From NCBI GenBank assembly GCA_016234555.1, contig JACRBJ010000009.1, positions 48,027 through 112,026 of the forward strand: a DNA stretch of 64,000 nucleotides. The letters are read 5' to 3'. The translations under genes and the position numbers were made by a program. Positions 16,343-23,210 of the stretch are shown in pieces. The notes below the pieces were generated by a model. That model saw only the letters and a list, made by a program, of their open reading frames with translations. It had not been told where the DNA came from and did not search any database. How positions within the stretch are numbered: position 1 is the first letter of the stretch; every line of letters starts with the position of its first letter. Source of the stretch: Chloroflexota bacterium (GTDB lineage: Bacteria; Chloroflexota; Anaerolineae; Anaerolineales; Villigracilaceae).

Positions 16343-17423
16343 TTTTGATACACTGACTGGTTTGGTTTCCCGATACAGCCCCTCTGGACAGGAACGCGGT
16401 GCGGTGGAGTGGCTCGTGGCGCGGATGAAGTCACTGGGCTACGATGATGCCTTCATCGATGGGGGAGGGAATGCTGTCGGTGTGATGGGGAAGGGAACGA
16501 AGCAGGTGGTGCTGCTCGGTCATATCGATACGGTGCCGGGGGAGATTCCTGTTGAAATTGTAGGGGCGACGGGCCCGTCGCCCCTACTTTATGGTCGTGG
16601 CTCGGCGGATGCCAAAGGTCCGCTGGCGGGTTTTGTGGATGCTGTGGCGAAGGTCAGCGCGAGGGAAGGCTGGCAGTTCGTGGTCATCGGCGCGGTGGAG
16701 GAGGAGCGGGATTCGGATGGGGCTAGGTTTGTCGTGAATCAGTACAAGCCAGATTTTGCCATCATTGGGGAGCCAAATCAATGGGACCGGGTTGCGCTTG
16801 GTTATAAGGGAAGCGCGTGGGCGGATGTGACTGTCAAGTGCGAGCAGGCTCATACGGCCAGCGGAGAAGTCACTGCGGCGGAAGCGGCTGTCGAGGCGTG
16901 GTTGAAGATCAAGGCATATGTGGATTTGTTCAATTCGGACAAGCCCAAAGCCTTCGACAAACTCCTGCTTACTTTGCGCGGCATGGAATCGGATTCAAAT
17001 GATTTCGAACAGTGGGCGCGGTTGAAGGTGGGAGTCCGCTTGCCGGTCGAAGTCCCGCCGGAGGCTTGGTATCAAATACTAAACGAAACCCTAAAGGCCT
17101 TCGAGACCTTTAGGGTTTTAGTCGATCCAATCGGCTTCGCCATCCCTGCGTGGGGGTGTGGGAAAAACACTCCGCTGGTACGAGCCTTCCTAAGCGGAAT
17201 CCGCTCACAGGGCGGTGAGCCGCGATTCGTCTACAAAACGGGAACAGCCGATTTGAACATCGTCGCTCCCGTGTGGCAATGTCCAGCTGTGGTGTATGGT
17301 CCCGGTGATTCGGCGCTGGATCACACGCCGAACGAACATATCAATCTGGACGATTATCGAAAAGCAGTGGATGTTTTGAGTGTGGTCCTGGAAAAGCTGT
17401 CATCGCAGGGTGTGGCAAACTGA
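16335..17423 (+). CDS. lysK: M20 deacylase, LysK/ArgE type (LysW-ornithine/lysine hydrolase)
   Basis: It should release ornithine or lysine from its carrier (LysW) or N-acetyl group. In the 362-aa sequence, the metal-binding motifs are GHIDTVPGE near residue 62, GRGSADAKGP, and GAVEEERDSDGA with the catalytic Glu; HTPNEHINLDDY is near the end. The ATG at 16335 overlaps the argD stop by 8 nt and is preferred to TTG 16323. Two palindromes are read in frame: 16560-16587 (residues 76-84) before GRGSADAKGP, and 17086-17118 (from about residue 251). Both lie between conserved blocks, so activity is probably kept. Confidence 0.87.
   Translation: MNDFDTLTGLVSRYSPSGQERGAVEWLVARMKSLGYDDAFIDGGGNAVGVMGKGTKQVVLLGHIDTVPGEIPVEIVGATGPSPLLYGRGSADAKGPLAGFVDAVAKVSAREGWQFVVIGAVEEERDSDGARFVVNQYKPDFAIIGEPNQWDRVALGYKGSAWADVTVKCEQAHTASGEVTAAEAAVEAWLKIKAYVDLFNSDKPKAFDKLLLTLRGMESDSNDFEQWARLKVGVRLPVEVPPEAWYQILNETLKAFETFRVLVDPIGFAIPAWGCGKNTPLVRAFLSGIRSQGGEPRFVYKTGTADLNIVAPVWQCPAVVYGPGDSALDHTPNEHINLDDYRKAVDVLSVVLEKLSSQGVAN
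16560..16587. repeat. GTAGGGGCG-family palindrome, copy 2, in frame in lysK
   Basis: GTAGGGGCGACGGG followed directly by its exact reverse complement CCCGTCGCCCCTAC: a perfect 28-bp palindrome read as VGATGPSPL. Confidence 0.9.
17086..17118. repeat. CCCTAAAGG-family palindrome in frame in lysK
   Basis: AAACCCTAAAGG (17086-17097) and CCTTTAGGGTTT (17107-17118) with a 9-nt spacer, read as TLKAFETFRVL. Related units are at 17884 and 17930. Confidence 0.8.
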
Positions 17424-17444
17424 AAACATCTGTTTTGGCAAGCC

Positions 17445-17477
17445 TTTCAAAGGTCGGGACGCCCTTTGAAATTTTCA
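17445..17477 (+). terminator. Terminator after the argD-lysK operon
   Basis: TTTCAAAGG (17445-17453) pairs with CCTTTGAAA (17463-17471), followed by a T-rich ATTTTCATTTTTG tract. Confidence 0.75.
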
Positions 17478-17545
17478 TTTTTGTTTACCCGTTGTTAACC
17501 ACCTCTTAGGTCGATATTAAAGCAATGAGGGTATGATGTTGAATA

Positions 17546-17602
17546 CATCGTCCCGAAGGTTTACTCGGAAAAGCCTTAGTGTTTCGAATCACCTTCGGGA
17601 TG
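17546..17602. repeat. GTCCCGAAGGT inverted repeat
   Basis: CATCGTCCCGAAGGT (17546-17560) faces ACCTTCGGGATG (17591-17602) across 30 nt. The same arms occur at 25799-25837. Confidence 0.75.
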
Positions 17603-17623
17603 TTTCAGAAAACGGAGTTCATT

Positions 17624-17731
17624 ATGGAGACAGTTTTACAATCCATCGTTTTTGTGTCCATGATTGTTGTCTTTGGGGTCGATGCGACCCGCAAGCGTCG
17701 TGAGTTTTTGAAGAAACAACACCGCGCCTGA
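17624..17731 (+). CDS. Small single-TM protein (35 aa)
   Basis: An ATG at 17624 with CGGAG 7 nt upstream opens a 35-codon ORF: a hydrophobic stretch (LQSIVFVSMIVVFGV, residues 5-19) followed by a strongly basic tail (TRKRREFLKKQHR). This looks like a membrane micro-protein with cytoplasmic positive tail. It lies between a repeat (17546-17602) and its own terminator (17773-17803), which supports a real transcript. No function can be assigned. Confidence 0.55.
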   Translation: METVLQSIVFVSMIVVFGVDATRKRREFLKKQHRA

Positions 17732-17755
17732 TTCATCGTCATCTCCTTTTATATC

Positions 17756-17803
17756 GCCTCCCTGGAGGCACTAACTGCCCGCCCTGCTCAGCGGGCAGTT
17801 TTT
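17756..17803 (+). terminator. Terminator after the 35-aa ORF
   Basis: AACTGCCCGC (17773-17782) pairs with GCGGGCAGTT (17791-17800), then TTTTT. A small palindrome GCCTCC-CT-GGAGGC lies just before at 17756-17769. Confidence 0.85.
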
Positions 17804-17883
17804 GTTAACTAAACCCATACAATTTCTTAAAACAATCTTCACAAGTTCTTGACAGTCGGGGGATAGACTTGAACATGACAGAC

Positions 17884-17944
17884 CCTAAAGGTCTTTCAAC
17901 TAAAACGATACCAAAACAAATAATGAGACCTTTGGGGTCTTGTA
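17884..17944. repeat. CCCTAAAGG-family doublet before the PHP gene
   Basis: AGACCCTAAAGGTCT (17884-17898) and AGACCTTTGGGGTCT (17930-17944) are reverse complements with one mismatch, and each is itself partly palindromic. Same family as the in-frame copy at 17086. Confidence 0.75.
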
Positions 17945-17960
17945 CATCAACGGAGAAAAC

Positions 17961-18671
17961 ATGGGACTCGCAGATTTACACTTGCATACGATTTACAGCT
18001 ATGACGGCACGGCATCTCTTGCAGCCGTTTTGAACCGCGCAAAACAGATCGGGCTGGACGTGATCGCCGTCACCGACCACGATGAGATCATGGGCGCTTT
18101 GAAAGCTCTTGAACTTGCACCAAACTACGGCGTGGAAGTCATCCCCGGCAGTGAGATCACCACCGCTGACGGCGACCTGCTTGCCTTGTTTATCAAGGAA
18201 AAAGTGCAGGCGGGACTCTCGCTGGTCGAGACTGTTTTGCGGGTGCGCGAACTCGGCGGGGTTTGCATTGCCCCGCACCCGATGGCGGGCGGCATGGGTA
18301 TGAAAAGCCTGAGCGGACGCGTCATTTTAAAAGCACTGCGCATTCCGCAGGTCGCGGATACCCTGATCGGCATCGAAACCTACAACGGCACGGCCATCGA
18401 CCGCATCAGCAATCACTATGCAAACATCCTCGCGAGCCGATTGCACATTGCCAAAACAGGAAACAGCGACGCCCACACCATCGATACCATCGGCTTCGGC
18501 GTGACCGAGTTCGAGGGACACACCGCCGCAGACCTGGTGTCCGCTTTGCGAAACAAGGCCACCAAAGCCCGCAGACAAAAGGAATGGAGTCCGTTTCGCA
18601 TCCTCGGCAGTTGGGGAATCCGCTACGTGGAAAGCGCCTTTGTCCGTATCACAGGATTGGCGTGGGCATAA
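17961..18671 (+). CDS. PHP-domain metal-dependent phosphoesterase
   Basis: The 236-aa protein has the PHP metal-site motifs in order: ADLHLHTIYSYDG at the N-terminus, VTDHDEIMGA, GVCIAPHPMAGG near residue 103, and KTGNSDAHTIDTIG near residue 163. Relatives hydrolyse phosphoesters such as 3',5'-nucleoside bisphosphate or histidinol phosphate; the substrate here is unclear. ATG 17961 with CGGAGA upstream is preferred to TTG 17940. SurE follows 23 nt downstream, so phosphate release from nucleotides is a shared theme. Confidence 0.85.
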   Translation: MGLADLHLHTIYSYDGTASLAAVLNRAKQIGLDVIAVTDHDEIMGALKALELAPNYGVEVIPGSEITTADGDLLALFIKEKVQAGLSLVETVLRVRELGGVCIAPHPMAGGMGMKSLSGRVILKALRIPQVADTLIGIETYNGTAIDRISNHYANILASRLHIAKTGNSDAHTIDTIGFGVTEFEGHTAADLVSALRNKATKARRQKEWSPFRILGSWGIRYVESAFVRITGLAWA

Positions 18672-18694
18672 TTTTATTTGGAAAGATTTTAGGA

Positions 18695-19519
18695 ATGAAA
18701 AATATTTTAGTTACCAATGATGACGGCGTACTTGCGCCGGGACTTTTGGCTCTGGCACAGGAAATGCGCCATCTGGGCAAAGTCACCATCCTCGCCCCTG
18801 ACCGCAACTGGTCTGGCGGCGGACATGTAAAAACACTGGACCGTGCTTTGCGCGTCCGTGAGTTTCGCCTCGAAGACGGCTCGCAGGGATTTGGTGCCGA
18901 CGGCGCTCCCTCAGACTGTGTGGCACTGGCCACGCTTGGATATTTCAAGGAAAAATTCGACCTCGTAGTCTCAGGCATCAACGTTGGCGCAAACCTCGGG
19001 CATGACGTGACCTATTCTGGAACCGTCACCGCCGCGATGGAAGCTGTGATCGCCGGTGTACCCGGTGTGGCGGTCTCGCTCGAAGTACCCGAGGGATTCG
19101 TCGGGGCAGTTGATTTTCAGCCTGCGGCATACGCTGCCCGCGTTGCCGTTCAAAACGTGATCGCCAACGGATTGCCTGCCGAAACCCTGCTCAACGTCAA
19201 CGTGCCGTTTCTCAAGGCGGAGGAAATTCGCGGCTTCCGCATCACCCGTCAGGGATTGCGCGTTTACCACAGCCGTCTCGACGAACGCGTCGACCCGCGC
19301 GGACGTCCCTACTATTGGATTGGCGGCGACGCCCCAACCGGCGTCTCGGAATCAGGCACGGATGTCGGCGCACTGGCGGATGGATACATCTCCGTCACGC
19401 CGCTGCAACTCGACCTGACCGCCTATCGCGCCATTTCAGATTTGAATACCTGGAACTGGCAATCCCAACCTTTTGAGTTGTCGCTGACTGCTCCCTCCGT
19501 TGTCCCGACGCAAAAGTAA
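18695..19519 (+). CDS. surE: 5'/3'-nucleotidase SurE
   Basis: A divalent-metal nucleotidase/exopolyphosphatase of 274 aa. TNDDGVLAPGL at the N-terminus holds the Asp-Asp metal ligands, SGGGHVKTLDRALRVR the loop, and LVVSGINVGANLGHDVTYSGTV the conserved Asn region. The C-terminal extension (DVGALADGYISVTPLQLDLT) is normal for the family. The ATG at 18695 follows TTTTAGGA. It is probably co-transcribed with the PHP gene and ends before a terminator at 19568. Confidence 0.93.
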   Translation: MKNILVTNDDGVLAPGLLALAQEMRHLGKVTILAPDRNWSGGGHVKTLDRALRVREFRLEDGSQGFGADGAPSDCVALATLGYFKEKFDLVVSGINVGANLGHDVTYSGTVTAAMEAVIAGVPGVAVSLEVPEGFVGAVDFQPAAYAARVAVQNVIANGLPAETLLNVNVPFLKAEEIRGFRITRQGLRVYHSRLDERVDPRGRPYYWIGGDAPTGVSESGTDVGALADGYISVTPLQLDLTAYRAISDLNTWNWQSQPFELSLTAPSVVPTQK

Positions 19520-19567
19520 GCGGCGTCAATTCTTCTCCTCCTTGATGGTCTTTAAAAAGCGAAGACG

Positions 19568-19599
19568 CTGTCCGCCTGAAATGGCGGGCAGTTTGTTTT
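19568..19599 (+). terminator. Terminator after surE
   Basis: CTGTCCGCC (19568-19576) pairs with GGCGGGCAG (19583-19591), loop TGAAAT, then TTTGTTTT. Confidence 0.85.
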
Positions 19600-19644
19600 A
19601 AATGCTATACTTGCCTCCATCCTAAATCACAAGGACATCATTTC

Positions 19645-20406
19645 ATGAGTGGACTTGAACTTATCCTTGCCGGGCTGGCCGCGCTGGCGGCAGGCGCGGT
19701 CAATGCCCTCGCTGGCGGCGGGACTCTGATCACCTTCCCCGCGCTGACCTTTCTCGGCGTACCAGCCGTCGCCGCGAACGTGACCAACACCGTCGCGCTT
19801 TGCCCCGGCTACTTCGGCGGGACATTTGCCCAGAGGAACGACCTGCGCGGACAATCCTCCCGTTTGTGGACCGTCATCCCTGCGGGTGTCGTTGGCGGGC
19901 TGATCGGCGGATTCCTCCTGCTGCAAACTGGGGAGAAACTTTTTAGGGACCTCGTCCCCTACCTGATCCTGCTTGCTTCAGGCTTGCTCGCCATGCAGGA
20001 CACTGTCCGCGCATGGCTGACGAAGCGGCTGAGCGAACATCACAAGGGACATCTCGAACGGTGGACCTGGCTCGTGACCGGGCTTGGCTCTGTCTACGGC
20101 GGATACTTCGGCGCGGGACTGGGCGTGATCCTGATGGCGGCGCTGGGCCTCACCATCGAGGATACGCTCACGCGGTTGAACGCGCTCAAGCAATCCATCT
20201 CGCTGGCGACGAATGTTACCGCTGCGATCTTCTTTTTGTTTTCGGGACAGGTGGTCTGGTCTGTGGCGCTGGTGATGGCGGTCGGTGCGCTCATCGGCGG
20301 GACTCTGGGCGGCAAACTCGCAGGCAGAATCAAACCATCCACCCTGCGGTGGACGGTGGTGACGATTGGCGTGATCGTTTCGGTGATTTATTTTGTGAAG
20401 GGGTAA
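19645..20406 (+). CDS. TSUP-family (TauE/SafE) anion permease
   Basis: An inner-membrane permease of 253 aa with about eight TM helices. It has the internal duplication of the family: [20 protein letters not shown] near residue 10 and [20 protein letters not shown] near residue 152, each with the Gly-rich helix kink. Members move sulfite, sulfoacetate or other organosulfur anions; this substrate is unknown. No neighbouring sulfur gene helps. Confidence 0.88.
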   Translation: MSGLELILAGLAALAAGAVNALAGGGTLITFPALTFLGVPAVAANVTNTVALCPGYFGGTFAQRNDLRGQSSRLWTVIPAGVVGGLIGGFLLLQTGEKLFRDLVPYLILLASGLLAMQDTVRAWLTKRLSEHHKGHLERWTWLVTGLGSVYGGYFGAGLGVILMAALGLTIEDTLTRLNALKQSISLATNVTAAIFFLFSGQVVWSVALVMAVGALIGGTLGGKLAGRIKPSTLRWTVVTIGVIVSVIYFVKG

Positions 20407-20484
20407 CTTTGGACTCCGTCAGCCCATTTGCCTTGCGGGCGCTGTCGAGGTCACGGGAGCAATCTTCGTAGATAAGGAGTAAAC

Positions 20485-20871
20485 ATGGAAAGTATCTTTG
20501 GCAGCCTTATATGCCTCGTTGGCGTAATAATCTTCATATCTTTTATCGTGCTTGCCTCCAGCATTCGCATTGTTCGGGAGGATACCCGTCTGTCCGTCTA
20601 TCGTCTTGGACGTTACATCGGCGAGAGGGGACCCGGTCTTGTGTTGTTGATTCCAGTCATAGACCGTGGTGTCTTAAAAGGATTGGGCGATGTGGAGAAG
20701 ACTCCCAGCACAAGGCTGGTGGGCGTGACCGGCGAGACCCGCACAACGGTCTACACCGGTGGAAAGGTTTTCCTTGCCGGCGAGGAATGGGACGCCATGA
20801 GCCAGGCTCTCATCCCGGCAGGTCAGCGGGTGCGCGTGGTCAGGATGATTCTGGAGGTGGAAAAGGAATGA
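20485..20871 (+). CDS. SPFH N-terminus fused to NfeD OB domain (128 aa)
   Basis: Residues 4-28 form one membrane helix; 29-61 (IRIVREDTRLSVYRLGRYIG and a following PGLVLLIPVIDR) match the start of a slipin/stomatin SPFH domain. The SPFH core and coiled coil are missing, and residues 75-125 (LVGVTGETRTTVYTGGKVFL, RVRVVRMILEVE) match the C-terminal OB fold of NfeD. Slipin and NfeD are normally separate neighbours in one operon. This looks like a fusion by deletion that has kept an open frame and a good ribosome site (AAGGAGTAAAC). The stop overlaps the next ATG (ATGA). Confidence 0.75.
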   Translation: MESIFGSLICLVGVIIFISFIVLASSIRIVREDTRLSVYRLGRYIGERGPGLVLLIPVIDRGVLKGLGDVEKTPSTRLVGVTGETRTTVYTGGKVFLAGEEWDAMSQALIPAGQRVRVVRMILEVEKE

Positions 20872-21659
20872 CGTATTCGATGAAAAAATATCTCCCATTG
20901 CTCCTTCTTCTTTTGATCTCCTCCTGCGCCGAGAAGCGCACCATCATATTGGAACTGCCCACACTAACGCCGACCGTCACGCCTACGACCACGCCGACGC
21001 CCAAACCCTGGCATACGCCCACGCCGCCGGCGGAAGTCATCACCAGCGGGGATTGGGTCCAGCCCTACGTCGCGCTGACCTTCGACATATGCCAGGATCC
21101 GCAATATCCCGCAGGTTACGACGCCGCCATCGTCGAGGTTCTTCAACGCTATGAAGTTCCCGCCACTTTTTTCCTGGGCGGCGATTGGATGCGCACCCAT
21201 CCGGATGATACAAAACAGCTTGCCTCCATTTCATATTTCGAACTGGGCAACCACTCGTGGAGTCACGCCGACTTCACAAAATTATCCGCCGAGGAAATCG
21301 CGCAGGAACTCGAGACGACGCAGGATATGCTTTTCGAGTTGACTGGAAAACGTGCGCGGCTGTTCCGTCCGCCTTCGGGGGAATACAATGAACTGACCCT
21401 GCACGTGACCGCCGAACATGGACTGCGCACCATCCTGTGGGATTCCGTCTCCGGCGATCCCGACCCAGAGTTTGATGCCCCAACCATCCTGGCTGAAATC
21501 CAGCGGACGGTTCGCAAAGGTTCGATCATCATCATGCACGCCAACGGGCGCGGCTGGCACACCGCCGAAGCGCTGCCCTCCGTCATCGAGTACTTGCAGG
21601 ACAAGGGCTTTACACTCGTCACCGTCTCGCAGTTGATAGGTTTGGAATCAGAGCCGTAG
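20868..21659 (+). CDS. Polysaccharide deacetylase lipoprotein (NodB fold)
   Basis: The 263-aa protein begins with a lipoprotein signal (LLLLLLISSCAEK) and a Thr-Pro-rich linker. It then has a NodB domain: VALTFDICQDP near residue 64, GNHSWSHADF near residue 126 with the two metal His, LFRPPSGEYNE, and SIIIMHANGRG at the end. Motif 1 is usually TFDDG; here the second, metal-binding Asp is Ile, while the first Asp and both His remain, so activity is uncertain. The start overlaps the SPFH-NfeD stop. Likely an envelope or peptidoglycan N-deacetylase, or a binding protein derived from one. Confidence 0.85.
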   Translation: MTYSMKKYLPLLLLLLISSCAEKRTIILELPTLTPTVTPTTTPTPKPWHTPTPPAEVITSGDWVQPYVALTFDICQDPQYPAGYDAAIVEVLQRYEVPATFFLGGDWMRTHPDDTKQLASISYFELGNHSWSHADFTKLSAEEIAQELETTQDMLFELTGKRARLFRPPSGEYNELTLHVTAEHGLRTILWDSVSGDPDPEFDAPTILAEIQRTVRKGSIIIMHANGRGWHTAEALPSVIEYLQDKGFTLVTVSQLIGLESEP

Positions 21660-21662
21660 TTT

Positions 21663-21890
21663 ATGCCTAGCGAACAGCCAAACAACCCCTTGCATGGGAT
21701 TACCCTCGAAACGATCCTCACCCGGCTTGTGGATCAATACGGCTGGGAGGAACTCGGCAGGCGCATCCCCATCAAATGCTTTACGAACGAGCCCAGCGTT
21801 AAATCCAGTTTGAAGTTTTTGCGTCGGACTCCCTGGGCGCGGAAAAAGGTCGAGGAGTTGTATCTAAATACGGTGAGGAAGACCGGTTGA
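21663..21890 (+). CDS. VF530-type small DNA-binding protein
   Basis: This 75-aa protein matches the short VF530/DUF2132 family: [20 protein letters not shown], then [20 protein letters not shown] and [12 protein letters not shown]. Family members adopt a small helical fold thought to bind DNA. Start 3 nt after the deacetylase stop. Confidence 0.85.
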   Translation: MPSEQPNNPLHGITLETILTRLVDQYGWEELGRRIPIKCFTNEPSVKSSLKFLRRTPWARKKVEELYLNTVRKTG

Positions 21891-21903
21891 GAAGCTCTCA
21901 AAA

Positions 21904-23088
21904 TTATCTCGTCAGAGCCAGGACGATCTCGCAAACCAGAATCAAACCGTAGAGGATGATCCACCAGTGAGCGGGGATGACAGTGTTCCCCTTCCGCCGG
22001 TATTGCAGGGTCATCATGCTGACCAGCAGGGTGATGGCTGCCAGTGTCACAATGATGCCGCTTGTCGGCGACATCAGCACGGGATGGAATTGAAAAAGAA
22101 ACCATCCCCATAGGAATCCCAACGGAACGAATACAAAGAAGATCGCCCCATCGGAAAGTCGCAGCCGTCCGTAGGCTCGCCATAGATTGTAGGGAACAAC
22201 CTGCGATGCAACATTTCCCAGAAAAAGTGGCAACCCCACGAGGATGAATTGGGTCGGGAGGGAAAATTTGACTTGCAGGGAATATGCAAGCAGGCGGAGC
22301 GCAAAGACGATGAAATACCCAATGTGAAAACCGACATATGCGCCCTGATGGGTGTAAAGGCGAAGCACAAGGGACGATACCTCCTCATCCTGCTGCCAGA
22401 AGGGATTATCCCTTGTGTTGGTCAACATGCCCACGCAGAGCGGCAATATCAGGGAAGCGCACACGTATTCGACAATCGACACAAGGACAGTTTCAGGGGT
22501 GTAAAAAAAGCCGTATAGCAATGGGGCGAGCATGAGGTAGCTGGCGATCCAAATCCAAAACCATATTAATCCGCGAAAAACGCCCGGAACCGACACGCGG
22601 TCCGATAGCCTGCGCAGCAGGGCTGTCACCACGCGGGTCCAGGCTGGGCTGGGACCCTCCCGCGCCTCATCCAGCAGCTTTTGAAAGCCGTCGGAGAGGA
22701 AACCACCGTAAGGGGAATGAACGACGAGCGGTTTTGACTCCCCATCCGCCGGTTTGGATTCCTCCCCCGGAAAGACTCTCTGTTTCTCATCGGGGTTGAG
22801 CGCGCGATAGTTCCCGGCTTCCAGCAGAAGGTTTGCCTCCGAGGAAGTTTTCAGTCCTCCGGTTTTGTTCAGCACCTTGAGCAGGCTGATCAGGACATGG
22901 CGGTCGTCTACGTGGATTTTGCTTTCCCCGCGTTCCCAGTCGCTGACAGCAGCCCCGCTGAAACCCGCGCCCATTTCCTCGCCCAGCAGGTCGCCGAGCC
23001 GCTGCTGCGAAAGGGGCTTTCCGCTGACGGGGTCGTGACATTGCAGGCGGAAGGCTCGAAGTTGTTTTCCAAAAGCGATATTCGACAT
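21904..23088 (-). CDS. XRE-type HTH protein with C-terminal membrane domain
   Basis: Residues 1-75 are a helix-turn-helix (FGKQLRAFRL, LSQQRLGDLLGEEMG, AVSDWERGESKI). A linker leads to a membrane domain from about residue 165 with six or seven hydrophobic segments (LIWFWIWIASYLMLAPLLYG; LPTQFILVGLPLFLGNVASQ). It is probably a membrane-anchored DNA-binding regulator; signal unknown. The start MSNIAFGKQ (23088) is chosen for domain fit. It sits 122 nt downstream of the comP-like kinase and on the same strand, so it might be co-transcribed. Confidence 0.75.
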   Translation of the reverse strand: MSNIAFGKQLRAFRLQCHDPVSGKPLSQQRLGDLLGEEMGAGFSGAAVSDWERGESKIHVDDRHVLISLLKVLNKTGGLKTSSEANLLLEAGNYRALNPDEKQRVFPGEESKPADGESKPLVVHSPYGGFLSDGFQKLLDEAREGPSPAWTRVVTALLRRLSDRVSVPGVFRGLIWFWIWIASYLMLAPLLYGFFYTPETVLVSIVEYVCASLILPLCVGMLTNTRDNPFWQQDEEVSSLVLRLYTHQGAYVGFHIGYFIVFALRLLAYSLQVKFSLPTQFILVGLPLFLGNVASQVVPYNLWRAYGRLRLSDGAIFFVFVPLGFLWGWFLFQFHPVLMSPTSGIIVTLAAITLLVSMMTLQYRRKGNTVIPAHWWIILYGLILVCEIVLALTR

Positions 23089-23210
23089 GTGTCCCAAACC
23101 TCGGATTCAAGCAACGCTTGAGGGAATTTAAGCGATTCCAGTGGTTTTCCTGTCCGCTTGAAAATAAACTGCAAATGGTCGTATAAATTGCACCTTAACA
23201 ATCCAGTAGA

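Noticed and set aside
18263..19519. A 418-aa reading extending SurE upstream
   Set aside because: The first 144 codons overlap the PHP gene out of frame; SurE similarity begins at 18695.
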